A stretch of DNA of 64,000 nt, taken from positions 1 through 64,000 of the forward strand of contig NZ_JAPDOD010000051.1 of assembly GCF_027587205.1 (NCBI RefSeq), given 5' to 3'. How positions within the stretch are numbered: position 1 is the stretch's first letter; each line of letters opens with the position of its first letter. This document shows positions 17,718 to 25,945 of this stretch, piece by piece. Position numbers and translations under genes: made by a program. Origin of the DNA: Solirubrobacter ginsenosidimutans (GTDB taxonomy: Bacteria; Actinomycetota; Thermoleophilia; Solirubrobacterales; Solirubrobacteraceae). The notes beneath the pieces were generated by a model. The model did not search any database, was not told the origin of the DNA, and saw only the letters and a program-made list of their open reading frames with translations.

Positions 17718-18635
17718 TCAACCCTCACGCTCCGGCCGGTTGAGCGTGTCGTGGTGCGCGACGCCTTCGGCGAGTTCCTTCTGGCGCTCGATCTCGGCGT
17801 TGAGCTCCGCGCCGAAGAGCAGCGCGACGTTCGTCAGCCACAGCCAGGCGACGAGCACGATCGCGCCGGCGAAGGCGCCGTAGATCGCGCCGACGTCCGC
17901 GATCCTCGAGAGATAGAGCGAGAAGCCGTACGACGCCGCGAGCCAGAGCAGCACGCCGACGATCGCGCCGGGCGTGATCCAGCGAAACGACCGATGCTGG
18001 ACGTCCGGGGTCACGTAGTAGATGAACGAGAACACGAGCATCGCGACCAGCACCGCCGCGGGCCAGCGCAAGTCGTTCCAGGCCCGCGCGACGTCCTCAC
18101 CGAGTCCGAGGAAACCCAGCAGATCCTGCGCGAAGCCGCCGCCGACGAACGCCAGCACGAGGCTGACGAGGATCAGCGCCATCAGGATGACGGTCGAGGC
18201 GATGTCGATCGCCTTGCGACGCAGGAAGCTCCGCCCGCCGCTGATCTCGAAGACCACGTTCAACGCGCGGCGCGCTGCCTCGAGCACGCCGGTCGTGCCG
18301 TAGAACGCCAACACGACGCTGATGACGAGCGCCGTCGTCGCTGTGCCCTTCGCCCGAAACGCGCTCCGCAGCGATTGGTCGAGCGGCTCGAGCAGCGAAG
18401 CCGGGACGACGTCGCGCAGATAGCCGATGATCGCGTCGTAGGTCCGGGGGTACTCGCCCACCAGCCCCAGCAGCGAGATCGCCAGCAGCAGCGCCGGGAA
18501 CAGCGACATCAGCGAGTAGTACGTCAAAGCCGCCGCGTGGTGCGTCATCTGGTCGTCGTAGAACGACTTCAGCGTGCGGGAGACAACTCGGCCAATCCGA
18601 CGAAGCGCGGTTGGTGACTTCGCCGGCGTGATCAC
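17718..18635 (-). CDS. YihY/BrkB-family inner-membrane protein
   Basis: 305 residues with about six membrane helices. The YihY/BrkB pattern is clear: HHAAALTYYSLMSLFPALLL near residue 33, then LISVVLAFYGTTGV, a long cytoplasmic segment (RRALNVVFEI), ILMALILVSLVLAFVGGGF, FSFIYYVTPDVQHRSFRWI and the final GAFAGAIVLVAWLWLTNVALLFGAELNAE. The family was once called ribonuclease BN in error; its true role (perhaps lipid or ion transport) is unsettled. The GTG start at 18635 lacks a strong RBS. It is a single gene. Confidence 0.9.
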   Translation of the reverse strand: MITPAKSPTALRRIGRVVSRTLKSFYDDQMTHHAAALTYYSLMSLFPALLLAISLLGLVGEYPRTYDAIIGYLRDVVPASLLEPLDQSLRSAFRAKGTATTALVISVVLAFYGTTGVLEAARRALNVVFEISGGRSFLRRKAIDIASTVILMALILVSLVLAFVGGGFAQDLLGFLGLGEDVARAWNDLRWPAAVLVAMLVFSFIYYVTPDVQHRSFRWITPGAIVGVLLWLAASYGFSLYLSRIADVGAIYGAFAGAIVLVAWLWLTNVALLFGAELNAEIERQKELAEGVAHHDTLNRPEREG

Positions 18636-19358
18636 TCGATGAGCGGTCGCGGAGTCGGGTCCGAGCTCGCGCGGACCCCGAGGGCGAGCAAGACACGAAC
18701 CGATCTAGATGGACGCCGCACGCATACCTCCGAAACCGCTCGACAGGTCGATGTGCGAAGTCAGGAGCCGATGCCGTCAGCCGACCGCAGCTCGCGGTGC
18801 CCTCTCGTTCAATGGTAATACGCCGAGGGAGCGGTCAGGCCTGCTGACGTGCACCGCCCGACGCCTGGACATCAGACTGGTCTCCGTCGGACTCGGGACG
18901 GCTCAACGACGGCGCGTCGGTGATCACGGAGATGCGACAACGAGGCGTCCGGCTCCCCGAGAATTACGTGCTGCTGAATCTCGCGCTGCGACTGCGAGAC
19001 GATGGCCACCTCGAGCACAGCGTCTCTTTTGGCGGCGAGTTCGAGTCGACCGGTCTGATGTCTCTGCTTGGGTCAGCTCGAACGGATCAATTTCCCGGGC
19101 TTCCTCGCGACCGTACTCCGTCACCCCCGCGGCCGCCGGCGGCGTCCCGACCACGATCATCGCCGGCGCGGTCGACGCCGACCACGACGGCGTCAGCCCA
19201 CCGACGGACTGCGACGACGCCAACGCGAGCATCCACCCCGGCGCCACCGACATTTGCGGGGACGTGAGGGTCCGCACTCGCGCATGAGGCGGCCCGGACG
19301 CGGCGCGCGCCGTGGACGCCGATGACAACGCCGCTCATGGCTGAGAGACTCGGCGTGG
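18636..19358. other. gene-poor stretch with coding remnants
   Basis: About 720 nt. A plus-strand frame at ~18905-19075 (VITEMRQRGVRLPENYVLLN and onward) reads like part of a protein but has no RBS and ends in noise. A MopE-type motif fragment follows at 19130-19287 (separate entry). No tRNA or long hairpin was found. Confidence 0.35.
19130..19287 (+). pseudogene. fragment of a secreted MopE-type Asp-rich repeat protein
   Basis: The frame reads DADHDGVSPPTDCDDANASI followed by HPGATDICGD. This is the calcium-binding D-x-D-x-D-G motif with a D-C-D-D-x-N-x-x-I-x-P-G-A tail that ends many secreted proteins in this bacterial group (MopE-like metal-binding motif). The usual continuation (P-G-N-x-x-D-E-N-C) is lost and the frame stops shortly after. 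Upstream sequence has no signal peptide or RBS, so only a remnant is left. Confidence 0.45.
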
Positions 19359-20087
19359 ATGCTGGTGACGATCGTCGTGCCGTGCCACGGGCAAGCGCAC
19401 TTCCTGCGCGAGGCGCTGGAGTCGGCGCTGGCGCAGACGTACTCGCACATCGAGATCGTGGTCGTCGACGACGCCGCCCCGGATGGAGCGCTGGCCGAGG
19501 CGATCAGCGGCGAGTTCGGGGTGCGCTTCCTCCGCACGCCGCGCACCGTCGGGCCGGGCCCAGCGCGCAACACGGCGATCGCGGCGACCGCGGGCACGTA
19601 CGTGCTCCCGCTCGACGCCGACGACATCATCGCTCCCGACTTCGTCGAGCGCGCGGTCGCAATCCTCGTGGGTGCGCCGGAACTGGGCGTCGTCTACTGC
19701 GATACGCAGGGTTTCGGGCCGGACGGCGGCTGCACGTGGGAGCCGCCGACGGGCTGGACGGTTCGCGACCTGATCGCCGGCAACAGGCTGCCGAACTCCT
19801 CGCTCTACCGGCGCGCGTGCTGGGAGCACGCGGGCGGCTACCCGACCGACCTCTTCCTGTGCGAAGACTGGGACTTCTGGGTCCGGATCGCGCGCGCTGG
19901 ATGGGGCTTCACGCGGATCCCCGAGTACCTGTACTTCAAGCGCCATCACGACGCGAACCTGACGCACCAGATCCACGTCCGCTACGGCGCCTACGCCCGG
20001 CAGATCCGGTTCCGGCACCGCGGCGCGGTGGGCGCGGACCGGGTCGTGGCGTTCGACACGCACGCTGCTAGCTCCGGTTCTCGATGA
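19359..20087 (+). CDS. family 2 glycosyltransferase
   Basis: 242 residues. GT-A fold of the GT2 family: TIVVPCHGQAHFLREALES at the N terminus, VVVDDAAPDGALA (nucleotide-binding Asp), the metal-binding LPLDADDIIAPDF (DAD near residue 87) and the acceptor-side CEDWDFWVRIARAGW with its acidic ED motif. There is no membrane helix, so the enzyme is probably cytoplasmic. The start may be the ATG at 19359 or the GTG two codons on. Its last 20 nt overlap the convergent NPCBM-glycosyltransferase gene, putting it beside the glycan-related end of the 20-31 kb array. Confidence 0.88.
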   Translation: MLVTIVVPCHGQAHFLREALESALAQTYSHIEIVVVDDAAPDGALAEAISGEFGVRFLRTPRTVGPGPARNTAIAATAGTYVLPLDADDIIAPDFVERAVAILVGAPELGVVYCDTQGFGPDGGCTWEPPTGWTVRDLIAGNRLPNSSLYRRACWEHAGGYPTDLFLCEDWDFWVRIARAGWGFTRIPEYLYFKRHHDANLTHQIHVRYGAYARQIRFRHRGAVGADRVVAFDTHAASSGSR

Positions 20088-22056
20088 GCGCGAGGCCGAG
20101 CCCGCGCTCCTCCTCGACGGCCCCGGGGCCGAGCAGCCGCACGATGCCGTAGCCGGCAGCGGCGATGCGGTCGAGCGCGCGCTGGATGCCCTCCAGCCAG
20201 CGCCAGTCGTGCGCGAGGATCGGCGCGCCCGGCCGCACGAGCTGAGTGGCCAACTCGAACTCCGCCCACAGGTGCTCCTCGGTGTGGACGGAGTCCAGCA
20301 ACGCGGCGTCGTAGCGCTCGCCGGCGTCGAGCGCGGCGCGCAGACCGGCGAGCGAGTCGCCGCGGCGCGGCTCGAGGGCGCCGCGCATCGACTCGGGCAA
20401 AGCGCTCCAGAGTTGCTCCGCGCCCGGGTAGACGTGCGTGTCGTAGGTCACCACGCGACCGCCCGGGCGGTGCGCGACCGCCGCCGCCATGCAGGCGGCC
20501 GAGACGCCATTGGCGGTGCCGGTCTCGAACACGCGCACGCAGCCGGACGCGCGGATCACGTAGTGCAGCAGCGCGAGCACGGGGAACGTCGACGGGTCGC
20601 GCGGCGGCGCGCCCTGCCCGTCCTGGGCGCCATAGAACGTCTGGGCGAGGCCGGGCACGCCGTGGCGCCCGAGCCACGGACGCAGCGCGGCCAGGAACTG
20701 CGCGTAGCCGTCGCCATCGCCTGGCCCCACGATCGGCTCGGCGACGTCGCCGTAGAGCCCGCGTAGCTGCGGATGGCGGTGACGGCCGTTCCCGCTGGAG
20801 TGGAGGATCCGCACACGCCGCCCCTGCCAGCGCACCTCCGGACGCAGGCTCAGGTCGTGCACCTCAACCTCCGCGGTGTGCGTCTGCAAGTTGTTGGTCG
20901 GGTCGAGCTCGACGCCCGAGCCGAGCCGAGCCAGCGCGAGGTTGAACAGGAACTGGTTGCGCCAGGTGATGTCGGCGCGCTCGTTGAGCCACTGCACCGT
21001 GCCCGGCATCGCGCGTAGGGTCGCGTCGAGCGCGAGCAGCGCCTCGCGCGTGCCGGCGAAGACGCCGTCGTTGAGGACGAGCGGATAGCTCCCCTCGCCA
21101 TCCGCTTCCCCGAGGATGCGCTCCACGTCGCCCGCTTGGCCGCCGTAGATGCGCTCGAGGGCGTCGGTCAGGTCTCGGAAGGCATTCGCCTCGTGGCTCT
21201 CGCGGCCCACGAGGATGGCGTCCGGGCGGCACACGTCGAGCGCGCCGAAGAGTGGTCCGAGCTCATCGAGCACGAGCGTGTCCGCGTCCAGACAGAGAAT
21301 CCTGCGAGCGGGCAGGACGCGCGCGGCGGAGTACAGGATCGCCTTGCTCCCGATGATGATCGGCCGCACCGGCCGGCAGCGAACGGGGATCGCGCGGTAC
21401 TTGCCCACCACCTGCTCGCAGGCGGGGCTCGTGCCGAGCAGGAACACGACGATCTGCGCGTCCGGGCAGCCACCGTTGGCGACCACCGACCCGAGCATGT
21501 CGTCCAGCAGCTGCTCGTAGCCGGGCGAGACGAGCGTCGCGATGCAGCGCTCGGCGACGGGCAGCGCGGGCGGCACGCCGATCTTGGAGAACCCCAGGCA
21601 GTCCACGAGCGTGTCCGTCGGGAGCTCGTTCAACGTGCCGTCGACGCGCGGCTCCAGCCACAGCGTGTGGCAGCTGTCCCAGTGGGTGGTCGTCACGACC
21701 AGTTCGAGCAACTGCGCGCCCGCGATGTTGGCCGCGAGCGCGCGCGGCGGCTCGCCTGCGCACACCCCGCGCGCGGCAGCGATCTCGCGCCCGTCGGCGA
21801 CCACTGCGAAGTCCGCCCACGCGCTCGTGTGGGCGACGTCGTCGTTGAACGCGACGCTGCATTGGAACCGGGTACTGGCGCCGCCGAGGTGGTAGAGAAC
21901 TCGCGCGGGTGCGTGAGTCGAGAGGGCGTGCTCGAACGTCTGCCCCCAGACCACGACGTCCTTGCCCTCATAACCGAGCCGCCCGCCCACGCCGAGCGTC
22001 CCATAGCCGACCCGCGACTGGAGCGCTGCGTGAGCGTCGAGGAAGGACGTGGTCAT
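20068..22056 (-). CDS. NPCBM / glycosyltransferase / methyltransferase three-domain fusion
   Basis: 662 residues from the ATG at 22056 (AGGAG four bases upstream). Residues ~12-135 match the NPCBM carbohydrate-binding module (HAPARVLYHLGGASTRFQCS, then VAFNDD). Residues ~150-400 resemble a GT8-like nucleotide-sugar transferase, with ARRILCLDADTLVLDELG carrying the DxD near 257 and a later VLNDGVFAGTREAL. Residues ~430-662 are a class I methyltransferase of the Methyltransf_24 type (RVFETGTANGVSAACMAAAV; YDAALLDSVHTEEHL; APILAHDW). It lies 131 nt after the last PASTA gene and is probably the final gene of the array. The substrate is unknown; binding, glycosylating and methylating one glycan is the simplest reading. 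Confidence 0.78.
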   Translation of the reverse strand: MTTSFLDAHAALQSRVGYGTLGVGGRLGYEGKDVVVWGQTFEHALSTHAPARVLYHLGGASTRFQCSVAFNDDVAHTSAWADFAVVADGREIAAARGVCAGEPPRALAANIAGAQLLELVVTTTHWDSCHTLWLEPRVDGTLNELPTDTLVDCLGFSKIGVPPALPVAERCIATLVSPGYEQLLDDMLGSVVANGGCPDAQIVVFLLGTSPACEQVVGKYRAIPVRCRPVRPIIIGSKAILYSAARVLPARRILCLDADTLVLDELGPLFGALDVCRPDAILVGRESHEANAFRDLTDALERIYGGQAGDVERILGEADGEGSYPLVLNDGVFAGTREALLALDATLRAMPGTVQWLNERADITWRNQFLFNLALARLGSGVELDPTNNLQTHTAEVEVHDLSLRPEVRWQGRRVRILHSSGNGRHRHPQLRGLYGDVAEPIVGPGDGDGYAQFLAALRPWLGRHGVPGLAQTFYGAQDGQGAPPRDPSTFPVLALLHYVIRASGCVRVFETGTANGVSAACMAAAVAHRPGGRVVTYDTHVYPGAEQLWSALPESMRGALEPRRGDSLAGLRAALDAGERYDAALLDSVHTEEHLWAEFELATQLVRPGAPILAHDWRWLEGIQRALDRIAAAGYGIVRLLGPGAVEEERGLGLALIENRS

Positions 22057-22187
22057 GGGGCTCCTGTCTCCGCCGGAAGGTCCAGGACTGGTTGAGGCCA
22101 CCGAGGTCGAAGATCGCGCGGCTGGAGGGAACGGTCAAGGGAGCCGCGAGCCGGCAGCCGATGTCGAGCCAAGGAGACAGGCATCAC

Positions 22188-22610
22188 TCATCGCAGCACG
22201 AGCTGCACGAGCGTGCCGGAGAGCGCCTGAGTGCCGGCCGGCGGCCGTTGCTCGCTCACCCGGCCGCCGCGGCCGCCCGTGGCGATCGTCGCGACGCCGA
22301 GCCCCACGGCCTGCAGCTTGCGCTTCGCGAATGCGTGCGTGTAGCCGCGTACGTCGGGCACCACCACAGGTGCACCGGCATCGACGTTGCCGCCGCTGCC
22401 GTCGTAGTGCAGATCCACCGCGCTCCCGCCGGCCGCGGTGTCGAAGTCGAGGCCGACGGCGCCGTCCAGCACCACCGCGGCGCCCTGCAGGCGCAGCGCG
22501 AGCCCGGCGAGCCGCATCCGGCTCGCGCGGGTCTGCAACGCGGCGTCGGCTGATGCGAGCTGGGCGCCAACGCTCGCTGCGATCTCGCCGAGCTGCATCT
22601 GGCCGCTCAC
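22188..22610 (-). CDS. array protein with C-terminal PASTA domain
   Basis: 140 residues. The GTG start shares GTGA with the upstream stop. The first ~30 residues (MQLGEIAASVGAQLASADAA) are a shortened form of the helix that opens the other array proteins, followed by a strand-rich core (LALRLQGAAVVLDGAVGLDF). Residues ~80-140 are a PASTA domain (VPDVRGYTHAFAKRKLQAVG, ending SGTLVQLVL). PASTA domains usually bind muropeptides or beta-lactams outside the cell, but here no signal peptide or membrane anchor exists. Confidence 0.7.
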   Translation of the reverse strand: MSGQMQLGEIAASVGAQLASADAALQTRASRMRLAGLALRLQGAAVVLDGAVGLDFDTAAGGSAVDLHYDGSGGNVDAGAPVVVPDVRGYTHAFAKRKLQAVGLGVATIATGGRGGRVSEQRPPAGTQALSGTLVQLVLR

Positions 22611-23203
22611 GCGGTCGTCACCTCGACAGTCCCTTCGGGACCGAGGATCGTGCCGGGCGCGGGCGTTTGCGACTTCACCACCGCGGTGCTCTCAGCGTCG
22701 GTACGGGCCGTGGCGATGCCGAGCAACGACAGTCGCGCACGCGCCTCCCCGAGCTGCAGGCCCACCAGCGACGGCACGACGCGGATCGCCTCGGCGGCGG
22801 AACTCGGCGGCACCGGCACGACGCGGAACTTCAACCGGCTCGACGCGGTGAGCGAGAAGTTGTAACGCGACGTATAGCTGGCATCGACCGGCGCGGCGTA
22901 CAGCTTGAGCTTCGCACGTCGCGGGAGGATCTCCGCGCTCGGCGTCGTGGTCTCGATGCCGCTCACGCTGAGCGCGATCTGAATATCGCCCTCGGCTTCG
23001 GGGATGTGGTACCAGACGGGCCGGTAGCCGATCGCCTGCAGCTCGCGGAAGAGGTCCTCGTCGCTGCCGTAGATCTCACGCAGCGCCGCCATCGATGCCG
23101 AGTCGAGCGCGCGCTGCGCATCGGCGACACCGTGTCCCACCGAGGCGATCAGATCGCCGAGTGGCGCGGAGAGGACGTCGAGTAGCTCGTCGTCGATTGC
23201 CAT
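22607..23203 (-). CDS. array family protein with C-terminal PASTA domain
   Basis: 198 residues from the ATG at 23203 (AGGAG seven bases upstream; a GTG one codon earlier is possible). It has the family architecture: the N-terminal helix APLGDLIASVGHGVADAQRA, a strand block where relatives read ELGFTPTFY (here AIGYRPVWYH), then DASYTSRYNFS and the VPVPP motif. A PASTA domain follows from ~138 (VVPSLVGLQLGEARARLSLL). The start touches the upstream stop (TGATG) and the end overlaps the next gene by GTGA. It looks like the array core with a PASTA module attached. Confidence 0.72.
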   Translation of the reverse strand: MAIDDELLDVLSAPLGDLIASVGHGVADAQRALDSASMAALREIYGSDEDLFRELQAIGYRPVWYHIPEAEGDIQIALSVSGIETTTPSAEILPRRAKLKLYAAPVDASYTSRYNFSLTASSRLKFRVVPVPPSSAAEAIRVVPSLVGLQLGEARARLSLLGIATARTDAESTAVVKSQTPAPGTILGPEGTVEVTTA

Positions 23204-24069
23204 CACGAAACTCCTGCGGCTTTGCCGATGAAGATCTGGACGGGCACCTCGGGATCGCCGGGACGACCGGCCGCCGGCGTCTGCCGAACCACCCGGCCGA
23301 CCGCGCGTGGTTCGGTCACCACCTCACTGGCGACGGTGACCGCAAGCCCGGCCGCGGCGAGCTTGCGCGCCGCGAGATCGCGGGTGTACCCGGTGAGGTC
23401 GGGCAGCGGGTTCGTGGTCTCCGGCGTGACCGGCGTGTCGATCCGCCCCGCTCGGTCTGGGCGCAGCGCGAACGACAGCTCGGACAGCCCGTTGACGTTC
23501 TTTGCCAGGTCGGCCTCGGGAAACGACAGGCTGAAGTCGCTGCCAGAGCCCGACGGCAGGCCACGCACGGTCACGGTGGCGCCGGTGAGCTGGAGCCGAT
23601 CGGCGGCCGTCGCCACGCCTCCAAGCTGCTTCGTGCTGCTGTCGAGCAGCACCCGCAGCGGCACCGCCTTCGCGAAGTCGATCGTGGTCTCGTGTGGTTG
23701 CTCCTCGACAGGCAGCTCCTCGACGGGCGGCTCCTCGACGGGCTGGGGCTTCAGCTCCGTCAGCGCCCGCGGCAGGCCGAATACGCGCCCTTCCGGCGCA
23801 TGGAACGCGGGCACCCGCCATCCGTCCGGCGACGTCACGATCTCGCCGAGATCGATGGCGTCGGCGCTGGCCTTGACCGGGAAGGCGAGCACCGGCTGTC
23901 CGTCAAGCGCTAGCCCCCACGCCGCCGGCAGCGTCTCGTCGAAGGAGAGCGTGAGCCTGCCGCTCTTGACGACACCTGGGGCCAGCGAGCCATCGACCGT
24001 GACCACCTCGACCTTGACGCCGGAGACCGGCTCACCGCCCATCGTGATGATGCGCGCGACGATTCTCAT
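23203..24069 (-). CDS. Ig-like / Pro-Glu repeat / PASTA protein of the array
   Basis: 288 residues; its ATG overlaps the upstream stop (ATGA). Residues 1-40 (RIVARIITMGGEPVSGVKVE) look like a carboxypeptidase-regulatory or Ig-like strand block. A short linker of three pentad repeats (VEEPP VEELP VEEQP) lies near 110-125. Residues ~130-215 (PLRVLLDSSTKQLGGVATAA; LSFPEADLAK) match the shortened core seen in the 140-residue PASTA protein. Residues ~222-285 are PASTA (LPDLTGYTRDLAARKLAAAG). There is no signal peptide. The linker suggests two mobile modules. Confidence 0.7.
   Translation of the reverse strand: MRIVARIITMGGEPVSGVKVEVVTVDGSLAPGVVKSGRLTLSFDETLPAAWGLALDGQPVLAFPVKASADAIDLGEIVTSPDGWRVPAFHAPEGRVFGLPRALTELKPQPVEEPPVEELPVEEQPHETTIDFAKAVPLRVLLDSSTKQLGGVATAADRLQLTGATVTVRGLPSGSGSDFSLSFPEADLAKNVNGLSELSFALRPDRAGRIDTPVTPETTNPLPDLTGYTRDLAARKLAAAGLAVTVASEVVTEPRAVGRVVRQTPAAGRPGDPEVPVQIFIGKAAGVS
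23701..23745. repeat. three 15-bp tandem repeats encoding a VEE-type linker
   Basis: Units at 23701-23715, 23716-23730 and 23731-23745 differ by only a few bases and encode the Val-Glu-Glu-x-Pro linker of the 288-residue array protein. Confidence 0.7.
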
Positions 24070-24746
24070 GCCGTCACCTCGTACACGATCGCATCGGTCT
24101 GCGACAGCGCGTCGATGGCGATCACCAGCAGCCCTTTGGCCTGGCCCGCGGCGATGCGCAGCACGGTCTGCGCGGTGCCGCCGGCGTCGGTGACCAGCAC
24201 GCCCTCATCGAAGGCGGTGCCGGCAGCGACCGCGAAGCCGACGCCTACGGCCTGGTTGAGCGCGACGCTCTCCTCGCGATCGACATTGAGCTGTACCTCG
24301 ACCCCGGACATCGCCTCACCGGCGGCGTTGCTCACCGTGACGCGCACGGTCGGCGCCCGCGGATCGCTCGGGTCGATCAGGGTGCGCATCATCGGTGCCG
24401 GCAGGCCGTTGTTCGCGGGCACCGCGACGAACGCACCCTTCACTGTCGCCGCGATCTCGAGGGTGGAGCTCGCCTCTTCGGTGGTCAGCGGCTTGAACAG
24501 CAGGTGCTTGTCGTTGGGCCGGGCCGCCCGCAGGTAGCGGTAGCGCTGCGAGAGCCCCTGATCCTGCACGACCGTGAGGTTCATCTTCAGTTCGAACTCG
24601 ACGCGCGGGAGCTGATAGAGCACCTGAGCGCCTGGCGGCCCGGAGACACCCGCGCGCGCGAGCTCGGCCTGCGCGTACGAGACGCCCTCGGCCAGGCTGA
24701 GCAGGAAGTCGTCGATCGTCGAGAACGCGTCCGTCGCGTCAGGCAT
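24066..24746 (-). CDS. array protein with Ig-like C-terminal domain
   Basis: 226 residues from the ATG at 24746, which touches the upstream stop (TGATG) and has GAGG eight bases upstream. The N-terminal helix (IDDFLLSLAEGVSYAQAELA) and following strands (LPRVEFELKMNLTVV) are a diverged version of the array core. Residues ~125-226 form a bacterial Ig-like domain (PTVRVTVSNAAGEAMSGVEV; VLVTDAGGTAQTVLRI). No catalytic residues or export signal are visible. The Ig-like module probably projects from the common core. Confidence 0.65.
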   Translation of the reverse strand: MPDATDAFSTIDDFLLSLAEGVSYAQAELARAGVSGPPGAQVLYQLPRVEFELKMNLTVVQDQGLSQRYRYLRAARPNDKHLLFKPLTTEEASSTLEIAATVKGAFVAVPANNGLPAPMMRTLIDPSDPRAPTVRVTVSNAAGEAMSGVEVQLNVDREESVALNQAVGVGFAVAAGTAFDEGVLVTDAGGTAQTVLRIAAGQAKGLLVIAIDALSQTDAIVYEVTA

Positions 24747-25408
24747 CAATCAATCCTCGCTGCCGTCGAACGCCGCTGACGACCGTTCTCGGCGCGCCGA
24801 TCGAGGTGCGCCTGGACCTCCCGTTCCTCACGCCGGCGGGCGTTCGACGCCTCCGCGGCGAGCCCGCGCAAGCGCTCGCTGCGTTCGTCGAACAGCGTCC
24901 ACTCGGCTCGTCGCGCGGCCTCGCTGGCCCGTAGCGCGGCCCGGCGCTGCGCCGCCCAGCGCCCTCGGATGCCCTCCGCGACCCGACGCGCGCGCCCGGC
25001 GGCCTCGCGGGACTCCTGCCGCCTGCGCGCCTCGGCCTGCTGCAGCGCGTCGCGCTGGATCGCCGCGCGCTCCTGCAGCCGCTTCTGATCGATGCGCCGC
25101 GCCTCGTCGCGCGACTGCAGCCGCACACGCTCGAGGGCTCGCTTGACGGCCGCGCGCGCACGCTGCTCCTCGAGCGCGAGCCGACGATCTTCCATCCGGG
25201 ATTCGGCGGTGTGGATCGGCATCGGGAAGCGGGCGTTCTCCCGCATCTCGTCGTCGGAGGCCGGCTCGCGACCGAGCAGCCGGTTGAGCTCGCGCTCGAG
25301 CCGTGCCCGCTCGGTGAGCAACATCGCCAGCCGTTCGTTGCTCGGCACCGCGACCGCGGACACCTCAGGCTCGTCGAGCTCTTCCCAGCCGATGTAGGCG
25401 TCCGCCAT
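24746..25408 (-). CDS. coiled-coil array protein
   Basis: 220 residues, predicted almost wholly helical from residue 25 on, very rich in Arg, Glu and Ala with heptad spacing (LLTERARLERELNRLL; EEQRARAAVKRALERVRLQS). The only non-helical part is a short N-terminal peptide (MADAYIGWEELDEPEVSA) that could be a docking motif. It sits between the core-only and the PASTA/Ig-bearing array genes, three nt after the upstream stop. A tether or ruler role is possible (inference). Confidence 0.65.
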   Translation of the reverse strand: MADAYIGWEELDEPEVSAVAVPSNERLAMLLTERARLERELNRLLGREPASDDEMRENARFPMPIHTAESRMEDRRLALEEQRARAAVKRALERVRLQSRDEARRIDQKRLQERAAIQRDALQQAEARRRQESREAAGRARRVAEGIRGRWAAQRRAALRASEAARRAEWTLFDERSERLRGLAAEASNARRREEREVQAHLDRRAENGRQRRSTAARID

Positions 25409-25411
25409 CGA

Positions 25412-25927
25412 TCAGGTCCTCGCCGCGATCAGCGCCTTGATGCGCTGCTCGAGGATCGACGGCGGCGGCACCGGCGCGATCTTGGTTCGGATGAGGCTCG
25501 AGCCCTCGGCGCTGTAGTTGTACTTGTTCGCGTACGAGGCGCTGACCGAGCTACAACTCGCACCCGCCGCGAACAGTGCGAAGTAGCTGTTGAAGCTGCC
25601 GCTGAAGGTGCTCAGCGACGACGAGATCTCGGTCGACATCGTGATCGAGATCTTCACCTCGATGATGGTGTCGACGAAGTGATAGAAGGACGGCGTGAAG
25701 CCGAGCTCGAGCATCGACAGCTCGTCTTCGCCGAACTTGACGAGCAGATGCTCCTCGTGGGTTCCGTCGCCGTCGGCGTCCGGCACGTCGTAGCCCTCGC
25801 CCGCCATGATCTGGGCGATCCTCATCGAGGTGGTATCGAGCTGCAGCTGGGCCTGCGAGATCGCCTGCCCAAGACTCGACACCATCTCGCCGAAGGGCAC
25901 ATTCAACAGTTCCTGACCGATGGCCAT
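25412..25927 (-). CDS. array core protein A (helix / ELGF / VPPP family)
   Basis: 171 residues; a very strong AAAGGAGG precedes the ATG. N-terminal amphipathic helix GQELLNVPFGEMVSSLGQAI then SQAQLQLD; an acidic insert (VPDADGDGTHEEH); the strand block MLELGFTPSFYHFVDTIIEV; a Ser-rich middle with one Cys; and the C-terminal signature NKYNYSAEGSSLIRTKIAPV followed by PPPSILEQRI. Its neighbour at 25946-26476 is a clear paralogue sharing every one of these blocks. No signal peptide, membrane helix or enzyme motif is present. The strong RBS suggests high expression, as for a structural subunit (inference). Confidence 0.72.
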   Translation of the reverse strand: MAIGQELLNVPFGEMVSSLGQAISQAQLQLDTTSMRIAQIMAGEGYDVPDADGDGTHEEHLLVKFGEDELSMLELGFTPSFYHFVDTIIEVKISITMSTEISSSLSTFSGSFNSYFALFAAGASCSSVSASYANKYNYSAEGSSLIRTKIAPVPPPSILEQRIKALIAART

Positions 25928-25945
25928 GGTGATCCTCCTTTCGCC

